Shown here piece after piece: positions 1 to 11,598 of a stretch of DNA of 64,000 nucleotides; within the stretch, counting starts at the first letter, position 1, and each line of letters starts with the position of its first letter. The stretch is from assembly GCA_039105265.1 (NCBI GenBank), contig JAPFFF010000009.1, forward strand, positions 4,774,001 to 4,838,000, given 5' to 3'. The stretch comes from Tritrichomonas musculus. Its lineage: Eukaryota > Parabasalia > Tritrichomonadida > Tritrichomonadidae. The notes beneath the pieces were generated by a model, which was not told where the DNA came from, searched no databases, and saw only the letters and a program-made list of their open reading frames with translations. A program made the position numbers and the translations under genes.

Positions 1-2499
1 TTTAAATTTATTGAGCGTCCTGGAAATTACTATGCATATGCTGGCTCAAAATTTGATATAATGATTCAAGCAATGAACAAAAAATATCAACTTGGTCTTC
101 CTAATTCATTTTATGATTTTCAACAATGGAATTTGGCTACAGAACATTCAAATGCTGCACAAGTGCTTGCAGAAGCTACTCATGATGCTGCTTGTATTGA
201 TACAATATTTGACGATGACGTTGGTATGTTATGGATGATGGTCATGAAACCCGTAACAAAGAATGTTGGGCAGTTTGTAGTACAATATTCAATGCCTCAA
301 ACTCTTCTCGATATGTCTGAATGGATGACGAATGTTTATGATCATCGAAATGATGAAGAGAAAAAAATAAAGACTGTTAATCCAGCAATTGCTAAAAAAG
401 ATAAATTAGACAGTAGTTTTCTTCTTCCACCTCTTCAGCAACGAATTAATAGTACAGATAAGTATTTCAGAATGCCACTTACAGCATCTAACGATGCTCA
501 TTTCAGAACCCCATACTTTATGGATAATGGCATGCATGCTCAAGTAACTCGTGATTTGGTAAGCGATAAACTAACTTTTTCATATTCTTTATATTTTGAC
601 GAGATTGAAATTACTTCCACAGATGATTCAATCGTCTATCAGCCTGCAGAATCGATATGCTTCTATAACTCAACCAAAGAATTTGGAATTACTATTTTCT
701 TCAACGAGCAAATGATTTACTATGATGGTAAGAATCTCATTCTAACTACAGTTGGATCAGATGAAAGAATGCTGATAACGCTTTCTGGATCTTTAATCTT
801 GAACAAGGAGAAAATGATGATTGTTGAACCAAACGGCGCTATTTCAACCAAAGTTGATGATCAATGGGAATATTGTGATAAAGATGGCGAAACATATATT
901 AATTGGCATAAAGTCGATCGTCCTCATTCATATACCAAGGATTTAACATCGCAAATTACTACTATGATTAGGCCAGATAGAGTTGAATATTATGTACTAA
1001 AGAATGGAAATAGAAAAATTACTGTTCTAAATAGTATAAACATCGAGCAATCTGATAAAGCAGTTGATTTTGATATTCCAACATTTCCATTCATTCATGT
1101 TGAAAACGAAGTAATCTCAATAAAAATTGATCGATTCGAACTTGAATTCAAAGGAACTGAATTTTTGTACAAATGTTCCGATTACACCATCAACGTTAGC
1201 GATATCACTTCAAAAGTTAAAATTCGTAAAAGTGAATTAAATCTTAATGGGCAAAGATGTGAAGTTAAATTAGATAACACAATTTTCGTTGCAGATGCAG
1301 ATGGTACTGAAAAAATGGGAACTTTACTAAGCGAAGAAGCTCTTAAAAAGAAGAGGAATGATACAATTGAAACTTCATTCGGTAAAATTATGCCAAATAA
1401 AGAAACAAATCCAGAACCAGTTTTACTTGACCTTCATACAAAATTCCCTGCCCGTTTCTTTGCAATCAGAAGCGATTTTTCAGTAACAGAATTTCTCAGA
1501 CCAGACACTTTACCAAAACTTATCGAAAAGCGTGTGATAGCAACACATCCAACTACAGGTGAACGATTCAAGCTTCTAAGTATACATGGACGACGAGTCA
1601 TTCCATCAATATATATTGATAACGAGCCATTATCAAAACCAGCACGATCAGCCTTATTAAAAGAAATCAAAATACCAAAAGCTACGAAAAAGCAGCCAGT
1701 TGTTGCGGAAGCTCCAATTAAAGTATTAATTAAAACATATTTCGAAGACTTATCGTTATTAATGACGCTTTTAAATAATCGTTTGGCTACCTTACAGAAC
1801 GAATATCTCCATTCAATTACTCCTAAGCCGCCAAAGCCGCCAGAAAAATTGTTTGTTCCTCCCCAAACCCCTCCACCTCGAATTCAGCTCATGCAATACG
1901 ATCTATATCAACCAGTTCTTGGTGCTGGCGAATACAATTATTGGACAACACATTACAGCGACTTTGGATATCCATTACATGAAAAGAAGAAGCCAGAAAG
2001 GCCACTCGAATCTCGAACTCAATTATTCGATGCACCAAGGCTTGTTGGAACTTGTAAAGAAAAAGATATTCCAGAGTACATTGAAGAATCATATGATAAA
2101 ATATCTACTAGCAGAATTAGCGATACATCATTTATCACTCAACCAACAGTTCCAATGAAATATCGTGACTATGATGAAGAAGACGATACAAAACCAAAAG
2201 TTGTTCGTATTTCTCCACAAGCTGCTAACTTTGGAAATGTAAAAGTCGGTAAAGAAAAAGATATTAAAATTATTTTAACAAACGCTGGAACAAGACCAAT
2301 TCATTACGCTTTTACAGAGATACAATCTGAATACTTAAAGGTTATGACTATTCCTGGTGTCGTATTTCCTGGTCTAAAAATCATAATTCAAATTCATTTG
2401 TCAAAAGTTCCAAAACCACAGACAATCGAATCATCATTCATGTTTACATCTAAAAATTATAATTTTACAATTCCAGTCTCAGCTACAATAGTCCCATGA
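1..2499 (+). CDS. SPAG17/PF6-like axonemal central-apparatus protein, C-terminal part
   Basis: The frame is open from base 1, so the gene starts upstream of the window; the first Met in view (base 61) is probably internal. About 830 residues are visible. The middle is beta-rich with Gly/Asp-containing repeats. A proline-rich stretch (roughly residues 595-620 counted from base 61) is followed by a Tyr-rich segment. The last ~95 residues form an ASH/MSP-like Ig domain (PQAANFGNVKVGKEKDI, then a beta-rich end). This layout resembles the C-terminal half of SPAG17/PF6, a scaffold of the C1a projection of the flagellar central pair. A HYDIN-like gene at the other end of the window supports a flagellate host, but SPAG17 identity rests on my pattern recognition; another ASH-domain cilia protein is possible. 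It converges with the next gene, 480 bp away. Confidence 0.6.
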   Translation, partial: FKFIERPGNYYAYAGSKFDIMIQAMNKKYQLGLPNSFYDFQQWNLATEHSNAAQVLAEATHDAACIDTIFDDDVGMLWMMVMKPVTKNVGQFVVQYSMPQTLLDMSEWMTNVYDHRNDEEKKIKTVNPAIAKKDKLDSSFLLPPLQQRINSTDKYFRMPLTASNDAHFRTPYFMDNGMHAQVTRDLVSDKLTFSYSLYFDEIEITSTDDSIVYQPAESICFYNSTKEFGITIFFNEQMIYYDGKNLILTTVGSDERMLITLSGSLILNKEKMMIVEPNGAISTKVDDQWEYCDKDGETYINWHKVDRPHSYTKDLTSQITTMIRPDRVEYYVLKNGNRKITVLNSINIEQSDKAVDFDIPTFPFIHVENEVISIKIDRFELEFKGTEFLYKCSDYTINVSDITSKVKIRKSELNLNGQRCEVKLDNTIFVADADGTEKMGTLLSEEALKKKRNDTIETSFGKIMPNKETNPEPVLLDLHTKFPARFFAIRSDFSVTEFLRPDTLPKLIEKRVIATHPTTGERFKLLSIHGRRVIPSIYIDNEPLSKPARSALLKEIKIPKATKKQPVVAEAPIKVLIKTYFEDLSLLMTLLNNRLATLQNEYLHSITPKPPKPPEKLFVPPQTPPPRIQLMQYDLYQPVLGAGEYNYWTTHYSDFGYPLHEKKKPERPLESRTQLFDAPRLVGTCKEKDIPEYIEESYDKISTSRISDTSFITQPTVPMKYRDYDEEDDTKPKVVRISPQAANFGNVKVGKEKDIKIILTNAGTRPIHYAFTEIQSEYLKVMTIPGVVFPGLKIIIQIHLSKVPKPQTIESSFMFTSKNYNFTIPVSATIVP

Positions 2500-2979
2500 T
2501 TTATATTACTAATTTCTGTGTATTTGCACATAAATCTTATTTATTTATTTATTAAACATTTACTTAGAAATTTTTTGTTGTAGTTAATTTTATGAATTTT
2601 TAATATTACTTATCCCATATTTGATAATACAAATATTTGAGAAATATTATGCAAGCAGTATGAATGAGCAAATTCCAAAAAGTTTAATATCAATATTAAA
2701 TGATCATTATAAATTGAGTAATTATATCATGCAAGAATTTGATCTATTAAAAAAAAAATCAATTATAATCCTATAATGAACAAGTATTTATAATATTAAA
2801 AATCATTATCTTTAATGGATTATATTACTGTTACACCTTAATTATAAAGTATAGTCATCTCAAGAGGGAAAAAAAATAAGTAGATATCAATCAATGCATT
2901 CAATTATATAAGAAATAATATATGATTAATCTTTATATAAAATAGTTTATTAGAAAACAAAAAGAAATTATGATAAATA
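2500..2979. other. AT-rich spacer between convergent genes
   Basis: About 480 bases between two 3' ends. Very AT-rich, with A and T runs. I see no open frame of note, RNA gene or repeat; it should hold the 3' UTRs of both genes. Confidence 0.6.
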
Positions 2980-5559
2980 TCATGATATAGGAACTTTTTC
3001 CGCTATTTTTCTTTGATTAACTCTTACTCTGAAAAAGTGTCTAAACCAAGCATTAATATCAGATTTTATAATCAGTTCCTGATTATTAACACTTTTATTT
3101 CTAGGTGGCTGTCCATCCCAGTTAGTTTTAAAAGCATAAAAAGCACGAACCAACAATTTTAATGATTTCCTCCTTTTGAAGAGTTTCATCACTTCTCTTT
3201 TAGCAATTTGTTCTTGCACGTAAGAAGCATAAGCGCGAATAAAATCACGCAAAATTCTTCTTCTCATTAAAATCATTCTAACATTAACATGATGAACTCT
3301 TTCACGAGCAACTTTTCTTTGAATAGACACGAGAGGCAAATCTTTAAACATTTGTTCAACTTCTTTCAAAGGTCTTGGAGGTCTAACTGGCAAAATTTCA
3401 ACCCAATTAAAATATGGAAATAATTGAAGAATCACTGTTCTTCTTCTAATTATTTCCATTAATCCTTTAGTTCGTTTTGAATTCATTAATCCAATAAATT
3501 TATGCCAAACGCCCCAACTTTTCCCATAAAAATATAATTTGGAACAATCAACGGCAGCTTTTACTGTATTTCTTTGTAATTCTGCCGATTTGAGAAGATG
3601 TTTCAATTGCTTCTTCTCATAGAAATAATCTACAGCGTTGTTGACAAGCGGTTCTGAAAGAACACGAAATGAAAGACAATAACTTTTGCCAACAATTTGA
3701 TTGTCAAATGAATGAAGCGCTCTTCCAAGATGATAAAGAAATCCTTCAGCAAGTTGCATTCGAATCTCGCGAACTTTCTTATAGGATTCTTCAGCTGCTT
3801 TGTTAGAATCAATCAGCATCAATTCTTCTTGTCGAACAAAGAAATTTTTAGTGGCCGTGTCAATTTGTTCTCTCATATCTCTTCGTTTTTCAATTGATTC
3901 TAGGTGATTCGATGAAAGACGATCAAATTGTGTGAGTTTGGCTTTCAAAATTTGCTTATCTCGTAATAATTGAAGCATTACTGTTTTCTCAACACGCTCT
4001 GAAGCTTCCCTTTCATTGTTGCTGATTCTTTCTTGAAAAGTATGAGAACCCTTTCGAACGTCAAACATGATTCTTTCATGAAAATGATTTTGATATGTTT
4101 TGAACCATTTTACAAACATATTTTTCAGCTTAGCAGCATTACAATGATCAATTTGACGCTGGTCAAATTTTCTATCTTTTACAAAAACTTTCCACTTTTG
4201 GAAAACTATTGGACATTTTTTAAAAAAATTGAAATGTAAAGCTTTAATATTTTTCTTTCGTTTATCGTTATAATATTCATTCGTTATTGTTGTGTAACGC
4301 TTCGCATCTTTATCTTCAAAATCTGAATAATAACGGAAATTCTTTGCTATTTCTCGCCTACAAATACGTTTGCTATGCGTAACACTTCTAAGTTCATCCA
4401 TTACACGTTTCTTGATCTCGTTATTTCGCTTTTGTAAGTACCGTGATGCTTTTCCAGCATCAAGAATTGACTTCCTTGCACTATTGGCCCACTTCTTCCA
4501 TGAATTCGAAAGAACTGTTCTTTGATGTGTTTCATGAATTTCCTTTATTAAACTTCTTAAAATTAAAATTTTCCTTACATAAAAGTGCCATTTTTTAAAA
4601 TCGCTTAAAAGTTTTCGAGTCCTAATAACATCAATGACGAAATCAGCTTTAATTCTTGCATTAATTTTGTAATGAGCCCAACATCGAAGGATATAAAAAT
4701 ATTTTCTTAATTGAATTTTTTCTCTACGAATTACTTGCTTAATTTTTCTTTCTTGCTCTAACTTTTTCATCATTATAAGTTGTTTTTTTCTTTCCTCTTC
4801 CTCTATTTCTTTTTGATTAGGTTTTTGAATATCATTATCTTGGTCAGAATTATCATTTTTTATTTCTTTTCGAGAAGTATGATAATCATCATCGTAATCG
4901 TATTCATCATTTAACGTGGATTCCTTATCTTCTTCTTCTTCAAATTTATCATCAGTTATCTCTGTACCTTGAATGTTCGATGATAAATTGGACAAGTCAG
5001 GTTTGGATTGAGTTTGTTGTCTTGGAGTCGAAGTAATTTTTTTCGGTATTTGTGAAGGTTTGACAATGTTTGATAACGGTTTCAAACGATTTGCCCTTGA
5101 TTGAGCGTATTGTGTTTTTGGACGATTGATTGATTTTGCTAATAAATCATATTTAGGCTTTTGGTCGGGTGGAAATACTTGAACAAGAAGATCAGGCGGA
5201 TAATTTAATTGTTCGATATTATCGTTCGTAACTTGAAGAGGGGTAATTGGGGTTTTTAATCTGCTTGGCACTAGTTTAGATAATAATTTTTCTTTTTTTT
5301 CTTGCTGTGATTTGTCTTTTAGGTAGGGATCTGAAGTGTTTGAAGTATCAGATGAATCCTTAGCGATATAATTATTTAATTGAGGACCAACAAGTAGTCT
5401 ATACGCTTGTGCTTGATTTTCATTCCATTCTGGAGGAATTGGGATATTTGTTTGTTTATTTGTCGCTTTCTTTCTGATAACTGGATTTATTTTATTAAGG
5501 ACGCCTCTGTTAGCAAGAAGCTGCGTCTGGGGACGACGCGGCGACCTGTTTGGACGCAT
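2980..5559 (-). CDS. Sfi1-like repeat protein (putative centrin-binding)
   Basis: 859 residues, very basic, complete from a Met at 5559. Residues 1-250 are low-complexity and probably disordered, ending in an acidic patch near 205-235. From about 270 to the end it is helical with repeated aromatic/Trp motifs: LRCWAHYKI, FKKWHFYV, SWKKWANSA, FQKWKVFVK, FVKWFKTYQ, SWGVWHKFIGL. Spaced [LF]xxW units within long basic helices are the mark of Sfi1 proteins, which bind centrin along a helix at centrosomes or basal bodies. Repeat spacing here is irregular, so this is family-level resemblance rather than orthology. A basal-body or cytoskeletal role would fit a flagellate, but is inferred. Confidence 0.55.
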   Translation of the reverse strand: MRPNRSPRRPQTQLLANRGVLNKINPVIRKKATNKQTNIPIPPEWNENQAQAYRLLVGPQLNNYIAKDSSDTSNTSDPYLKDKSQQEKKEKLLSKLVPSRLKTPITPLQVTNDNIEQLNYPPDLLVQVFPPDQKPKYDLLAKSINRPKTQYAQSRANRLKPLSNIVKPSQIPKKITSTPRQQTQSKPDLSNLSSNIQGTEITDDKFEEEEDKESTLNDEYDYDDDYHTSRKEIKNDNSDQDNDIQKPNQKEIEEEERKKQLIMMKKLEQERKIKQVIRREKIQLRKYFYILRCWAHYKINARIKADFVIDVIRTRKLLSDFKKWHFYVRKILILRSLIKEIHETHQRTVLSNSWKKWANSARKSILDAGKASRYLQKRNNEIKKRVMDELRSVTHSKRICRREIAKNFRYYSDFEDKDAKRYTTITNEYYNDKRKKNIKALHFNFFKKCPIVFQKWKVFVKDRKFDQRQIDHCNAAKLKNMFVKWFKTYQNHFHERIMFDVRKGSHTFQERISNNEREASERVEKTVMLQLLRDKQILKAKLTQFDRLSSNHLESIEKRRDMREQIDTATKNFFVRQEELMLIDSNKAAEESYKKVREIRMQLAEGFLYHLGRALHSFDNQIVGKSYCLSFRVLSEPLVNNAVDYFYEKKQLKHLLKSAELQRNTVKAAVDCSKLYFYGKSWGVWHKFIGLMNSKRTKGLMEIIRRRTVILQLFPYFNWVEILPVRPPRPLKEVEQMFKDLPLVSIQRKVARERVHHVNVRMILMRRRILRDFIRAYASYVQEQIAKREVMKLFKRRKSLKLLVRAFYAFKTNWDGQPPRNKSVNNQELIIKSDINAWFRHFFRVRVNQRKIAEKVPIS

Positions 5560-5976
5560 CTAAAATCACAAAATTTTCTAGAAATTTTCAAAAAAAATAC
5601 GTTTATTAATTCCATTGAAAAAAACACAAAAACGATTCCTGAAAAATTGATGACTCATTTTTGGAGATTTGCGTTTCCTTGCAAAGTCCAAAATTGCGAA
5701 TCCATAGCATGCATCTTTTTTTGTACTTTGTATTATGTCTGTAATCAATTTCTCCACGTTGTATTTTATCTCTTCATTAAGTTCACGAGTATTAAAATTC
5801 CATTTATTTAGATTACGATATAGCAGAACAATGTATTAATTGTCTTATTGTCTTTCGATTCAACGAGTCTAGCAAGTTCATACTTCAACTTGTTCATGTT
5901 ATTCATTGTGAAGAGTTCTGTTAATGCAGTTATGAAAGTACATGAATAAATACAATGAAATCACCAGTCTTGGAGT
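5560..5976. other. Spacer without recognisable gene
   Basis: About 420 bases upstream of the Sfi1-like gene. Short open frames on both strands look non-coding. I see no repeat or RNA gene. Confidence 0.5.
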
Positions 5977-6186
5977 TCAAACTTCAGCATGTCCATCTAG
6001 TGTTTTCTCAACATCGATTCCATAATGGTTGTACAACTCTCTTTTTATCGGAAATTCTTTATCTATAGTAGGCCTATCATCATTAGTGGACTCATTAACG
6101 GATTCATCATCAACAGATTCATTATCGGATTCTTCATCAACGATCTCATCATTAGTGGATCCATCATCAACAACAGATTTACCGAA
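5977..6186 (-). pseudogene. Acidic open frame, probable piece of a decayed element gene
   Basis: On the minus strand a stretch of about 69 codons is open between two stops (6187-6189 and 5977-5979). It reads as an Asp/Glu/Ser-rich tract (for example DDGSTNDEIVDEE) followed by a more ordinary sequence (TIDKEFPIKRELYNHYG). Compositional likeness to the acidic helicase fragment at 6878-7123 on the same strand suggests both belong to one decayed gene, but the sequence between them is broken in all frames. No function can be given. Confidence 0.3.
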
Positions 6187-6877
6187 TCATGCACAATCAA
6201 ACGTATATAATGTATCATTTCAACTTGTTTTACTCATATCATTTCATGCTCCATCAGGCAGCCCATTTAAAGTTTCTCTCATATCTGTTGTTCTGTATCG
6301 AGTAAGTTCTCTTCTTCATATGCTTTCCATATCGAAAAAACTACTCGAATCTCTATTTCGATTTCTACCTAGTAATTTCTTAAACACTGGAGATAGTATC
6401 GATATAGATTTGAACGAATATAAATAGAATATTCTCTTTAATAGATTATCCATTCTGGATAGATGAGGTATATATAATAAAATCATTGTCTTCTTTAAAC
6501 AAACCACCTTCATTCAACTTAACCTCTTTGGTATCACCTGTATATAATGCAATATTGTATTAATCTTTCAAGAACTCTTTCAATATCTTACACTCTTTCT
6601 TATCTTCTCTCTGAACTAACTCCTTATTGCTAATTATTTTATTTGGATCGATTCAGTCAACTATGGTAGCTCATTGTTCATTAGCATTCGATATCAACAT
6701 ATTAACATAAATGTTTCTATTATATCTCTAAAGTACGCAATGTGTTTAATATCACCAGCAGTAGCACTTGTAAATGCTTCTTTATCGAATTCTTTGGTTA
6801 TCTCAATTAAGCTTATATGTTGTAGTAACAAGTTTGGTATAGACCTTTTCAGAGATATTCACTGTTAGAAACCATAT

Positions 6878-7123
6878 TCATAAATTTATCTGTTTTATGC
6901 GAAAAAAAAACAATTTATGAATCGCAGTCGATTTACTCGATCCCATTGGTGCTTCACAGATGAACTTCTTGGACCTAATCTGCTTAGCAATCTTACGTAA
7001 ATCATACTTGTTATGGTTCATATAATAATAGTAATTTTCATTATCGATTGCATAACCATTCTCATCAAAAAGTTCTAGTTCAGAATCGATATCAACTTGT
7101 TCTCCATCAGTTAAATTCACCAT
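6878..7123 (-). pseudogene. N-terminal fragment of a P-loop (helicase-like) gene
   Basis: 81 codons from a Met at 7123. An acidic head (DGEQVDIDSELELFDENG) is followed by KKFICEAPMGSSKST, a Walker A-like motif. The same motif occurs on the plus strand near 10703-10738 as KKFICQAPICSGKS, in front of a DEAH box. The two are clearly related, so this is the start of a second copy of the same helicase. The frame ends soon after the P-loop and no motif II is found downstream, so it is a fragment. Its P-loop (GSSKS) departs from the GxGK[ST] consensus. Confidence 0.5.
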
Positions 7124-7559
7124 CTATAGTGTATAATCGTTCAGGAATCTCATCATATAGCAGCCATCGTATATATGTAGGATTTTGTACTTCAGGAAGC
7201 TGATTCTTAATCCTAATCTTATTTGATACATAATTAATAAGATTCAGATTCAAGTAGGATTGAGTTTCAGATTCATATAAGATTCAGTTTCAGTTTCAAA
7301 TTGTATTTAAAAACTCTATTCATTAATGAATTTTGTTATTAAAAATCTCATATTTGTTTTTTATAAAACATTTCAAGGAGATTTTATTATTTAAAAAATA
7401 TTTCATCAAAATTTTTTGGGCTCAGAAACAGGTTTTCATCAAAATTTTTGGGTTAATGAGTAAAATTTTTCGGGTGATCAATGAAAGAGTTTTCAGACAA
7501 ATTACCCCAAAAAACAGGTTTTTTTCAGCGGATTTTCATGAAAATCATATAGAAAAAAG
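7124..7559. other. Spacer with short AGATTCA-type repeats
   Basis: AT-rich. At about 7220-7305 it carries irregular direct repeats of a short unit (AGATTCAGATTCA, AGTTTCAGATTCA, AGTTTCAGTTTCA). It lies between the 5' ends of the minus-strand helicase fragment and the plus-strand polymerase relic, so it may be the old promoter region; no defined site is visible. Confidence 0.4.
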
Positions 7560-10500
7560 ATGAGATCTGTAAAAAGAGAAAATGAAGCATTTGAACAACT
7601 AATGAACATCAAATTTGAATTTAACGATACACGAATCACCGAAAGAAGACAATTTGAAGAAAATGTCCATGATAAGAAAAAATACCAAAAAGAGTATAAA
7701 CGTATGATGATTGCTGCTAAAAATCATGAATCATTTGAAGTTAACATCAATGATGACAGTGAGGTGCAATATGCTTTTACACAAGTTTTGAGGTACATCA
7801 GAAAAACTAGCTCATCAGAATACAAACCAACCGTATATGGATATGATATGAATAATAATTGTAGAATGTTTAATTTAAGTAAGGAAGTTAACTTTGAAGA
7901 CTTACTCAAATGTATATTAGGTGAAATAACCATCGAATCATATTGTTCAGATAGTGATCCAGCATTAATAGGTTTAGATTTTGTACCAGTACGTTTTGAG
8001 GTGAAATTTATTCATATGAAGAAAAAAGAAGGAAAGACTGAGTTTATAAAAAATTTTGACGGTGAAGAAGTAGTAATTGAATCAATTGACGATTATAGAG
8101 GTGCGCCTGAAGGAGCATTTTTTCCAAATATTAACTTATTAGATTCATTAAGCTTAACGAGGTACCAAATATATGATAACATCAATAAACAGAATTATCG
8201 TGATAATTGCTTTGTATATGTGTGTATACAGTCGGGTGTATTCACTGATGAAGAAGTTTATAAATTACGTACTATGATGTTAACACGATCTATACCAAAT
8301 AAGAAGATAACACAAATAGCTGAACAAATGAAATGCCACTTCGTTGTAAATAAAATTGATGAAAAAAGAGATTCACGCCATATGCAACAACAAAGTATTG
8401 ATACACGTAAGAATAAAAACGTTAAAGCAGATAGAGTAGTGCAGTTACTATTATATAAAGAACATTACATGATTGATATGCAAGAAACTTTGCCAATTTC
8501 GAAATATTACATTGAACATAAAACAGAAATTGATGAACAATTTTCACACAAACCAGTTACAAAACGTCAATTAATTAAAAACAAAAAAGGAGAAACATCT
8601 ACCAGTCCTTCACTAGCGACTGTCCTTACAACGATGTTCAAATGTGAATTTTTCAGGGAAATTAATCAATGTGAGCAAGGTATTCTTGAAACATGAGAAT
8701 ATGATCACCACTTAAATGATTACGTCAATTTAGATTTTGATGAAGAATTATGTTGTAAAGAAGAGTCTACTGATCTGAAAAAAATAACTGAGTGGTCCCA
8801 TATATACTATGCCGATTATGAAACCGACGTAACTGTATCTCCTCATAAACTGTATTTATGTTGTGTATGCGACGATAAACATGTTACATCATTTACTGGT
8901 CCAGATTTGACAACAACTGTCTTGAATTCACTACAAACGAGATCATTAACATACTTCCATAATCTGAAATATGACGCATGTTTTTTCATAAATGAGCCAG
9001 GTTGGGAAACATAGATTACGCAACGTTCAGGGACTTTATTACAAGTGATCATGGATAAGAAGACAACTATAATTGATAAAAAAACAGGGAAATCAAAAGA
9101 AATTAGAGAAAAACATCTGACCTTCAGAAACAGTTATTCCATCATACCAGCACCATTAAAAGATTTTGCAAATATGTTCAAGTTAACGACTCACAAAGAA
9201 ATAATTTCATATAAGATATACACAAAAGAAAATATCAAACGAAAAATGATACCGTTTTCAGAATTTTATGATCAATATGTTGTAGAAAATAAAGATAAGT
9301 TAAGGGATGAAGAATTAGAAGAAAATTGTAAACAGTTAATCATAAATGCAAAATTTGCTAAGGCATACAATGACGGTGATGTACCATGTATAGATATCAT
9401 GCAATATGCCAAATTTTACCGTAAAAAGGACTGTATGACGCTCATGGATGGTATGAACAAATTTAATGATGATTTAACAGAAGTTTTTAAAGAAACAGGT
9501 AAAACATGGGTGGGTATTCATCAATTTATCTCCATAAGTGCAGTAGGTTATAAACTAACGGCATCAAAGTCTTGAATACGACCCATCAGCAATGTCAATT
9601 ATGGATGGTATTCCAAAGGGAGCACCACAAATCATACCTGATAATTGTACAACAGATCAATTGATGTCATATGATGCATTTTTCGCTGAAGTAAATATCA
9701 CTAAATTAGTACCCCAGTCTGTTAAACCATACCGCTTTGGACATAAATATAAACGTAATGAACAGAAATCAAAAATACTCTGCAATGAAAAAGTGGAACA
9801 TTACTACATTGATAAGATTACGTTAATGGATCTCATGGAATTTTATGACGTAGAATACGAACTCATCCGCGGGTATTTCTTCAATGAAGGCTTCAATAAT
9901 AAGATCAACGAATTTATCAAAACATTATTTGACTTACGTTTAAAGTATAAAAATGAAGGTAATGCATTACAACAAACGATCAAACTTTTACTGAACTCAA
10001 TTTATGGAAAATCAATACTGAAACTCATGACTGAAGAAACTAAAGTGATCGACAAAAATAAACTTACATCATACGTATATCGTAATTATAACTAAATTAA
10101 GGAAGTAACTTTTACAGATTCATCCAAATGTTTCGTTAAAAAGATCAAACCAGTTAATGAACACTTTAATTTACCATAATTTGGTGCATCAGTGTTATCA
10201 TGGTCAAAACATATCATGAATCAAGTTGTGAGTACAGCTGAACAGAATAATATAGATATATACTACACAGATACCGACAGCGTACACTTAAATGAATGTG
10301 ATTTACCAAAACTGGCCAGTATATATAAAGAAAAATACGGAAAAGAATTAATCGGTAAAAATATGACGCAATTCCTCTGTGATTTTGATACATTTCCAGG
10401 TGCTGTCGGACAAATAGATTCATGTAAATTAATCGCATTAGGTAAGAAATCATACCTTGATATATTAGTCGATGAACAAGGTAATGAGAATTATCACATA

Positions 10501-10680
10501 AGAATGAAAGGAGTATGCAAACAATGTATACTCAATAAATGTAAAAGAATGAATAATACAGTTGAAGAATTATATGAACGTATGTATCATGGAGAAACAA
10601 AGACATTTGATCTCACAGATGGATCTAACTGTTTCAGAAAAACAAAGATATTTACTCAGATAACTTTATTTTTTTCTGAA
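7560..10680 (+). pseudogene. Decayed protein-primed family B DNA polymerase (Maverick-type)
   Basis: A diverged relative of the intact polymerase at 20268-24032, now broken. Bases 7560-9575 share one frame, interrupted by stops at 8694-8696 and near 9013. They contain the N-terminal region (NCFVYVCIQSG matches NDCCFIYALKQTG in the intact copy), exonuclease motif I (YYADYETDV) and motif II (YFHNLKYD). Near 9576 the frame shifts and the region before motif A is deleted, leaving only YDPSAMSIM. From there to 10680 a second frame, with stops near 10093 and 10178, carries motif B (LLNSIYGKS) and motif C (YYTDTDSVHL). The C-terminus stops short of the intact gene's end and runs into a helicase fragment. 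It is non-functional unless all stops are read through, which the deletion argues against. It is much older than the element at 19067-38574. Confidence 0.85.
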
Positions 10681-10681
10681 G

Positions 10682-11446
10682 TCTATAAAGAAGAAGGATA
10701 TAAAGAAGTTCATATGCCAAGCACCCATTTGTTCAGGTAAATCAATATCAATAAGGAAATGGATTTATAACACAGTACCAGATAACAAGTTTATACTTAT
10801 CGTCCCTACCATCAACATCGCTGCGGAATTCTACTCTAAGTTGTACGTAGCATTAAACAACAATCATCCCGATAGCATAGATGACATGATAAAGTTATGT
10901 GTCAAGGAAGGGACATTTAAAGAGTTTAAGGAATCCATCAAGCACTTTATACCCGTCGTCATAACTACATTCTCTACCGCTTCTAAGTGCCTTGGAGGCA
11001 TTATAGAGCATTTCTACCACCACCAAATTGATTTCAACATTGAATACACACTCCTTATTGATGAAGCACACCTACTACTAGAACATATATCGTTAATAGA
11101 GATAGGCCTATCAGTCTTTGAAGAATACGAAAAGATCAACCCCTTAGCAGACGTCAAATACCACAGAACGATATACCTATACAAGCTGAGAAGCAATATG
11201 CAAGAGCAAAGAGAGACTATAGCTAAACAAGTACTCGAAGAGATAAAGAGGTATGATAAGATATTAATTAAGATAGAGGACAAGAATGAATGCGAACGAT
11301 TAAAGGAGTGTATCGATAATGAGCTTAAGAAAGCGTTGTACAACTCTGATAAGAAGAAAGTAGAGATCAGTGATGAAGGGAAGTTTGTTAGTACAGAGAA
11401 GAAGGAAGTAGAAATAAGTGATGAAAGCAAGTTTGTTAGTACATAG
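10682..11446 (+). pseudogene. SF2/DEAH-type helicase fragment
   Basis: The frame is open from before the first Met (10841) back to about 10682. It contains a Walker A motif (APICSGKS, 10721-10744), then FILIVPT (motif Ia-like), then LLIDEAHLLLEH (motif II), and ends in two near-identical 15-residue repeats (KKVEISDEGKFVST / KKEVEISDESKFVST). Motifs III-VI are absent, so the helicase is truncated. APMGSGK-type P-loops with LIDEAH resemble the origin-binding-protein/DEAH helicases of large DNA viruses and related elements, but the subfamily is uncertain. It follows the decayed polymerase directly, in a different frame, which suggests a deletion joint. Confidence 0.55.
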
Positions 11447-11598
11447 GACGTTGACATAGTTATTGCCCAAAAAAATATTAATTCTTATGGCGATATTGAA
11501 GAATTTCCCATATTTTCTTCGAGATATTAATTTATTTAATGAAATAATAAACTTTTTTTAGTTTCTATTGCCCAAAGACAAAGTATCATTTAAAAGAT

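Noticed and set aside
6025-6427. Plus-strand Ser/Asp-rich open frames
   Set aside because: They are antisense to an acidic minus-strand tract and consist of simple repeats; no coding signal.
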